Source: Morinoia aosen
Lineage: Eukaryota > Arthropoda > Malacostraca > Amphipoda > Talitridae
NCBI GenBank assembly: GCA_030386875.1
Contig: CM059566.1
Coordinates: forward strand, 44,180,068 to 44,244,067
Length of the DNA stretch: 64,000 nucleotides
Direction of reading: 5' to 3'
This document shows positions 57,810 to 64,000 of the stretch, in pieces. Within the stretch, counting starts at the first letter, position 1. Each line of letters begins with the position of its first letter. Both the position numbers and the translations under genes were made by a program. Under the pieces are notes generated by a model that ran no database searches, was not told the origin of the DNA, and saw only the letters and a program-made list of their open reading frames with translations.

Positions 57810-59325
57810 GGAATGCATAAGAATAGAATATTCTATTTTCTTCCAAAAATAGGAAAAAGCAAATCCTTAGTAGAAAATAGAATATTCATTAAATGTGGTA
57901 TGCATAACAATTTGCTATTTGCTTCGTGATAATAGAGAGCAAAGTAGAATATTCTTCGGGAAAAAGAGAGCGTCATAAGCACTAGCTTGTATTCGTAGGA
58001 ACATAAAGATCTATAACTGAACACACCATTCTTTTTATTAAAGTTATCTGTATGTTTCAGGTGCCTAAATGCAATTGAATAACTTTTAGGTACGACCAAG
58101 TTGTCGTTGCACAGCATCTGTTTCCACACGTTGTTCTTCAATTTCTTCATTGACAATAGGCTCAGGTTTTCTTTCTTCTGGCAGGTTATCATGTAAATAC
58201 TTTGAAATGTTGTGTTAAACAATACATGCTACAATAATTTTTGGAACTTGTTTTGTTGCGACACGAACAACATCTGCCAGCATAGGAAAATGTTTCTTAA
58301 GTTGCCCAAAACATCGCTCAATAATTACTCGTTCTTTAGTGAAAACTTGGTTGAAATGTTGCTGCGCGGGAGTTTCAGGGTTTCTGAAGGGTACCATAAG
58401 CCATGGTTTTATAGGAAATCCACTGTCACCTAATAACAGAAAGTCACCTCCTGTTGATCGCATGATATGTGGAATGTTCGAACATAGTAGTATCCTCGAA
58501 TCCTGAACACTGCCAGCCCAACTAGCGGAAACACTTGTAAAACACTCTTTAGAGTCACGAGTGGCCTGCACATTAATTGAATGCCCTCCCTTTCTGTTAA
58601 CAAATTCGTCAGGGTGGAAGCGACGCACAGGCCTCTTTACACGACGCACAGGCCTTTTTGAGTGCAATCAATCGCCCCGATAGCTTTCAGAAATGAAAAT
58701 TTTGCAGTCCACATCGAGGAAGCGTTTTCTTTCTCTTGCCGTGTTTGATGAAATTTTATCCAGTTGTCAGTTATTTGTACGAGTCTCTCACAGATGTAGT
58801 GAACCGAACGGCAAACTGAAGATTGGTATATTCTTAAGTCTTCACCAACTCCGACTTGAAACCTGGATCGGCCACATACCTAAGAAATGCTTCAAGCCGC
58901 TGTTTTGTAGAAAATGCTCCTCCTCTGGTCTCAACACCATTATTGTCCAGTAGTACGTTTTGTACAATCCAATGTACGTTATCCTCGTCAAATCGGAAAA
59001 GACGTTTGTAGTCATGGACATGACGGCTTGAGCGACGAACGTTATAAATTTTAGGTTTTCTAATATTAATGAACGCAGCCATAATGCACGACCGACAGAG
59101 CAACTGCTCGAAGACGCCTGATGGCCTGCCTTTCAAATGTGAAGCAAATTCTTCAGTTTTTAAGAAATTCTATTATTATGCATACATACGCTGAATTTGC
59201 TAAGCGAGTGGAGAATTTTCTTCGGAGAATATTCTTCGGACGAATTGTCTACTTTTATGCATACCAATAAATAATTTTCTTCTCAAAAAGAGTAGACAAA
59301 AGAATATTCTATTTTTATACATTCC
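57810..59325 (-). mobile_element. PIF/Harbinger transposon inserted in R8
   Basis: The terminal inverted repeats are GGAATGCATAAGAATAGAAT and, read inverted at the other end, GGAATGTATAAAAATAGAAT, both followed by ATTCT. They enclose 1516 bp with one transposase pseudogene. Flanks show near-duplicate octamers CAATGGCT (57802-57809) and CAATAGCT (59329-59336), with three extra bases ACC on the right. The usual 3-bp PIF/Harbinger duplication is not obvious. No MYB/SANT-type second gene was recognised, so the element may have been incomplete. Confidence 0.87.
58086..59082 (-). pseudogene. HARBI1-like transposase, frameshifted
   Basis: The proposed start is ATG at 59082 (MAAFINIRKPK), and the stop is TAA at 58088-58086, about 332 codons. 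The N-terminal part has YKRLFRFDEDNVHWIVQNVL and ETRGGAFSTKQRLEAFLRYV. The catalytic DDE_Tnp_4 part has AIDC (first Asp codon at 58669-58667), VNRKGGHSINVQA, GDFLLLGDSGFPIKPW (second Asp), TPAQQHFNQVFTKERVIIER (Glu) and FGQLKKHFPML..VVRVATK. Defects: a frameshift near 58855 after VADPGF, a second near 58655 just after AIDC, an in-frame 21-bp duplication (RPVRRVKRPVRR), and a stop at 58217-58215 where an LHN motif normally follows IVACIV. The catalytic residues are still present, so decay is moderate. Confidence 0.9.
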
Positions 59326-59350
59326 ACCCAATAGCTGTTTTTCCCTGAGG

Positions 59351-60448
59351 GGGCTATTCGAAATTAAGAGAATATTTGCCCCTCCCATCAATACTGTTCA
59401 GTGAAACACTTCTTAGGATTTGATGGACGACAACCACGCCTTTTACATCATTGCAATCACTTGAAGGGTCATCTTACTCTTTGAAAGGCCAAGTCCAGTG
59501 TAGAAATTTTGAGGCGTATTACCGTTAAGTACCGTTAGCGTCAAGAGGCGTCAAGTCTTCTCATTAGCACAAAGGTTGAAGTACCATACTTAATCCAACA
59601 AAAACCTTGGTTCGACTCCAGTTTGATCCTCGCATTATTTTCACTACAATATGTGAAGCTTTTCAAGTAGATATAACCAAGAGAGAAAATGGGTTGAAGA
59701 GGCTAAAGCGAAAACTCTTGTACTCATATTAAGCTCCCATGCACTTCACTTATTAACTAACTCCCTCCCTCCTCTCGGGTAAAAAAGCTGAAAAACTTTC
59801 TATTTCTATTACAGAGCTCCAACAGTGGGGTGATCACATACAATGTTTCTTTTGAAAATTTTCGTGTTCTGCACATTTTAAGTCTAAATTTTTCAATATT
59901 TCACCAATAAAAATGGAATTTTAAACTTTTAAATTTATGTAAGCAAAATTTCCTTTTGTGTATGTGTTCCCTTTCATATTATTCACTTGAGATTTCTCAA
60001 AACCGATCAGATGGCAAAATAAGAAACTTTGCCTCCTACGTACACGCCCTCAACTCCTCATTTAGTCCTCGCTTGCTACAGGTAAGAAGCTCTCATCTAA
60101 ATGCTGGGACTATACATTGACAAAGAAACATGACTCAACCATCAAATTATCTTTACTATTTGACGGAATTTCACCTGAAACGAAAAGAACTCTAGATAGC
60201 CACTTTATCGGGTGCTCAGATAACTTTTGGCTAGACCGGTAAAAAGAACGCATAATTCTTCCAACGTATTCTGGAGGCTTCACACGGAGGCGCTGGGCGC
60301 GTCAACACCAGATCCAGCTCCATCAATTTGTGAGCCAGACACAGCGGGCAGTCAGCGCGCACACCGGCCGTTCCAGGCCAGCGTTCCAGCGAGGGCGGGG
60401 CAGGCTAATTTTGGCGCTGCGTCTGGAGAACTGCGTGCTGCTCTACGC
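59351..60448. other. Unassigned stretch
   Basis: No element is recognised. A GC-rich piece at 60290-60450 carries a 112-codon open frame without known motif. Confidence 0.35.
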
Positions 60449-60640
60449 CTGCTACCTCCAGCTAGATGCTGGATTGCTGTTTTGGAAGAACTTGATTTTT
60501 GCTGGGTAGTACCACCTCCAACAAGAAGCTGGATTGCTGATTTGGAAGAACTTGATTCTTGCTGACTATAGTACCACCTCCAGCTAGAAGCTGAATTGCT
60601 GCTTTGAAAGAGCTTGATTTTTGCTTCAACTGGGTAGAAT
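60449..60640. repeat. 60/63-bp repeat, three copies
   Basis: ACCTCCAGCTAGA.GCTGGAT, TGCT..TTTGGAAGAACTTG and ATTTTTGCTG recur at 60455, 60515 and 60578. Below it (60655-60760) GCTCCAGCA.GGC recurs three more times in a looser arrangement. Confidence 0.85.
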
Positions 60641-62267
60641 CGTTGCAATGGCAGGGATGAATTTCCGCTCCAGCAAGGCCGAATTTCAACTTTAGGAGGC
60701 TAGATTCCCGCTCCAGCAAAGCTGGAATATCTGCTCCAGCAGGGTCAGATTGCGACCCAAGTCTTACTGGATTGGTGCACTGCCAATTCTACCATAGAGA
60801 AGCAACAGGGCTTGCGCTCATCGTATTAACCGCAAAATATCCTAGATTCTGCTCAGATTTTTGTAACTGTGTGTGTTCCCACAACGGGAACGAATGTACT
60901 AGGTGTGCTCCCACACCCGATACTTAGCGTTTGTAAACTGCAAGTTAGAAACGCAAAGATGCGACAGCGACGAAGGTATGAGCACTGCAATAGGGAATAA
61001 GTGGGCACGAAACCCTATTTATAGGTTAGAGAATCTAACCATATCCCCGTCGCAGAGCCGTACCTCTTCGTAAAGCTCTATCAAAGCAACAAAGCTCTAC
61101 TCTGCAACTAGCAACAGAGAGGTAGCCAGCAGCGATCAGGTCGGAAGAAGCGCCTGGTAACTGCATTAATGACTCTCCCCGGCACATGAATAAATTTGCG
61201 AGTTTTTCCTCCTTGCTTTCTACTCCTAGTTGAATGAAATTTATTTTTTATGGAAAATGAACGCGTTTTTAGGGTGCTTCTGGAGAGCGTGAGGAAGGGA
61301 ATCAGTTAATGTTATGCAGAGCGTCAGACACTTTCAAGCTCTTTGCTGGGCTTGCGGAAAGTCAGCTTGAGAGGAAAACGAGTAAACAAAATCCACCTTA
61401 TATGAGGACGATGGTTCTACGCCGTTGCTCCAAGCCTATCTCAACATTTGGAGTTGGTGTTAAATATTCAGTTTTTTCCTCAACTTTGAAGCTGCAAAAT
61501 TTCTTGCTAAAGCTTACGCAAAAACAAATATATCCATATCTAAAGCTGCATTGTAAGTTTATATGATTTTTTGCAAATCATGTACTTTCGATTAAACACT
61601 GATATCTAAACTCAAATGTTTGTCATTTGGGATACCTCATGAATTCAATACAAGCTACTGTGCCAGTGTTCTATAACTGCACCCGTATGAACTTTCTTTT
61701 CAACACTCTATTCTAACACGCTTTCGTTACTTTTACTCTTCCTTCACCTCGATGTGAATATTGGATGTTGGGACACAAACTAGAGACTAGAAATGTGATC
61801 ACAGACAGCGTTTCAGTGTCTAAAATCGCTTTATTTCGTACAGAAAATCAACCAGCAAGTAGCGAACTTGGCGCACAATGCAACTGCAAAAACTTCCGGG
61901 CTTTTCGGTCCATTATTACTCTAGGACATTTACAATGAACAATGAAGTTTGAGGCCATTTATTTCCATAAGTACGACTCCAGGACAACATGTATTACCAG
62001 GACCTCGGTTGCAGCACACACGCGCCAGAGGCCAGAGAATAGCCCCGACTTCAACTCTCAAGTCCAGCATTATTTGTAGAAAAATGACCTATTATAATTA
62101 TTAGCTTGCACCTGGATAGAAACATTTGGTAGATATGATGAAAAACATATTAGTCGATAAATGGAGTCCATACTAGATAGATGTTTGTGTTTTCGTCGCG
62201 TCCCACGAGTGTTGGCTTTGCGCCGAAATTGCTCTCCGTCATTCGCTCGGCTCGGATGCGTGTTTAT
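60641..62267. other. Unassigned stretch
   Basis: Nothing recognised apart from the loose GCTCCAGCA repeats at its start. Open frames at 61309-61566 and 62070-62279 (69-85 codons) have no known motif. Confidence 0.35.
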
Positions 62268-62523
62268 CACGTTAACCACGTTAACATGTCGACTAGGTAA
62301 ATTGCTTATTTACGTCCCTGCATAAATGAATTGTATTTCAATTCTTTCACTGCCTTTTTTAAAATAGATATACCCGTAAGAGGTAAGATATTTTCAGGCA
62401 ATAATATTTTTCACACTTCTTAGAAAGAAAATAAGTATTTGAGCAGTAGAGTCTTTTTTCCAATTCTGCTACTCGCAACCTAACCTAACCAACCGCATCA
62501 ATCGCACTAACGTAGTGAACGTG
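62268..62523 (+). mobile_element. Diverged second copy of the piggyBac-type MITE
   Basis: It shares with 45787-46056 the blocks TAAATGAAT..TATTTCA, TTCCAATTCTGC.ACT, CAACCTAACC..ACCAACCG and the right end GTGAACGTG. Its left end (CACGTTAACC) and flanks (TTAT, TTAG) have drifted from the TTAA form. Confidence 0.65.
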
Positions 62524-62828
62524 TTAGGAAAGGAAGAATATTTGTTCCGCGTGCACGCTCGTTTTGCTACGCATGGATGCGCGATTCACCGAGCAAGTTC
62601 GCCAACCTTTTAAGCTGAGCGAACTTCAAAAACTGTGCAGCTTGTTGTAGCAGATCGTTCTTTTGACTATAATTAACATCCATGACAGCCCTCTTCCAGC
62701 TGTCGGTCGCAGCCGCTCCAATAACGCCAGAAGTCCTCCCGTCTTCCCGCCATGTGAACTTCTGCAGCGTTCAGCGCTCTAGGCTGGGCATCAGATCCGT
62801 GTTTATTGGGCGTCGTGCGAAGCAAACA
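62524..62828. other. Unassigned stretch
   Basis: Nothing recognised. The piece 62673-62930 has open frames on both strands that run into the next array. Confidence 0.3.
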
Positions 62829-63408
62829 GTGCAACAGTTCTACTGTTTTTCCCGGCCAATGTTGCAAAAAAAATTTAAAAAATTAATGGAACAGTTTTAC
62901 TGCTCTTCCCGCACAATGTTGCAAATAAAATAGTGCAACAGTTGTACTGCTCTCCCCGCACAATGTTGCAAATAAAATAGTGCAACAGTTGTACTGCTCT
63001 CCCCGCATAATGTTGCAAATAAAATAGTGCAACAGTTGTACTGCTCTCCCCGCACAATGTTGCAAATAAAATAGTGCAACAGTTGTACTGCTCTCCCCGC
63101 ACAATGTTGCAAATAAAATAGTACAACAGTTTTACTGCTCTCCCCGCACAATGTTGCAAATAAAATAGTGCAACAGTTGTACTGCTCTCCCCGCATAATG
63201 TTGCAAATAAAATAGTGCAACAGTTGTACTGCTCTCCCCGCACAATGTTGCAAATAAAATAGTACAACAGTTTTACTGCTCTTCCCGCACAATGTTGCAA
63301 ATAAAATAGTGCAACAGTTGTACTGCTCTCCCCGCATAATGTTGCAAATAAAATAGTGCAACAGTTGTACTGCTCTCCCCGCACAATGTTGCAAATAAAA
63401 TAGTGCAA
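62829..63408. repeat. 47-bp satellite, about 12 units
   Basis: The unit is TGCAACAGTTGTACTGCTCT, CCCCGCACAATGTTGCAAAT, AAAATAG. The first two units are diverged and irregular; the following ten are regular from about 62934. Marker variants (TACAACAGTTTTACTG at about 63121 and 63262, 141 bp apart; CGCATAATG) suggest exchange in blocks of three or four units. Minus-strand frames stay open because the unit has no stop there and its length is not a multiple of three; the 194-codon frame is a 47-residue artefact repeat. Confidence 0.95.
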
Positions 63409-64000
63409 TGTGAGGTAAAAATTTTTTAAAAATTCAGAGTAACCATGCGAAAATAACAAACGTCCAGTTGCCTATCACAGACATTAGAACACATCTCAAT
63501 GAAGTGTTATCACAGGAAGCTTTCTTTGTGTCAGGGATATTTTACTCGAGCTGCAGTGGCGGCGAAAAGAGGAATTTGAGCTCCTTGCCCACATTCAGAA
63601 GCGCTCGGTAAATATTGCTGCCAGTCCTAAGGCAGGAAGTAGCTCATCAATACAGGGAATGTGTCTGGCTAGAGTGCAACAGCTGCCGAGAAAAGATACG
63701 ACGTAACACTGGCGTTGAAAACGACCACGCAAATCACACAGAGCAAAGAATTAACGATGTTATAAATTAAATTGAAGATACTTTAAGTCCATTAACGCTC
63801 ATCACATTAGCGTTACAATGCGAGGATGATCCATAATACTTCACAGTGTGATGTGAATACACTCAACTTTCATTTTCATGGCTACCAGCATGAAACGAAT
63901 CCAAAAATTTCACTTAGCATACAAATGTAGTGTAATTTTTGTCTTAATTTCTTATCACAATCGCCTCTTTTACTACGTCTGTTTCAAGTTCATTCCAATA
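63409..64000. other. Unassigned stretch
   Basis: Nothing recognised up to the end of the window. Confidence 0.35.

Noticed and set aside
58215-58667. Intact Harbinger transposase
   Set aside because: This open part lacks the first catalytic Asp, which lies in another frame, and it ends at a premature stop. The full gene is frameshifted twice.
62477-62496. Telomere-like TAACC repeats
   Set aside because: Only two CCTAA-type units inside a MITE relative; not a telomeric array.
62875-63459. 194-codon minus-strand repeat protein
   Set aside because: Explained by a 47-bp tandem unit without minus-strand stops; the other minus frames are open as well.

Overview
The window looks like repeat-rich, AT-rich, intergenic DNA from an animal nuclear genome, most likely an arthropod. 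The support is the mix of element types: Penelope-like elements, non-LTR retrotransposons with short tandem 3' tails, Tc1/mariner, PIF/Harbinger, hAT-type and piggyBac-type elements, a Helitron-like end, a tRNA-derived repeat and many tandem satellites. The species cannot be named from the sequence. I found no bacterial-style operon, no rRNA, no functional tRNA and no intact host protein-coding gene. Every open frame I could assign to a family belongs to a mobile element, and each is truncated, frameshifted or interrupted by stops.

Layout. 1.4-3.0 kb is a 25-bp minisatellite that changes into a related second unit. 4.3-4.9 kb is a 43-bp array organised as 86-bp dimers. 8.7-9.6 kb is the 3' part of a Penelope-like element (PLE). 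11.4-11.7 kb is a foldback element. 13.2-15.9 kb is a nest: a Tc1/mariner-superfamily element with long terminal inverted repeats holds a 754-bp tRNA-derived palindromic insertion (11-bp target duplication) and a 5'-truncated LINE (10-bp target duplication). 20.9-23.2 kb is a decayed minus-strand PLE whose GIY-YIG region is split by an I-like LINE. Four copies of one hAT-type MITE lie at 18.5, 23.3, 25.4 and 52.5 kb, two with exact 8-bp target duplications. 29.4-30.1 kb is a Tc1 transposase relic. 46.8-49.3 kb is a satellite of exactly forty 61-bp units with a 366-bp higher-order period. 54.9-56.1 kb and 62.8-63.4 kb are further satellites. 57.8-59.3 kb is a PIF/Harbinger transposon inserted into another repeat.

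A dispersed family of about 350 bp (called R here) occurs eight times, all in plus orientation. Better preserved copies end in two small hairpins, one of which differs between copies in a way that keeps its pairing. One R copy has become a long near-perfect hairpin. R, the hammerhead-like cores at the two PLE 3' regions, and the higher-order satellites are the observations most worth following up.

The elements do not form a pathway. Their relations are insertional, and the nests give an order of events. The Tc1-like element preceded its LINE and tRNA-like insertions, the PLE preceded the I-like LINE, and R8 preceded the Harbinger element. Long stretches between (notably 33.9-39.1 and 39.9-43.2 kb) hold nothing I can assign. 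They could contain introns or very diverged elements.
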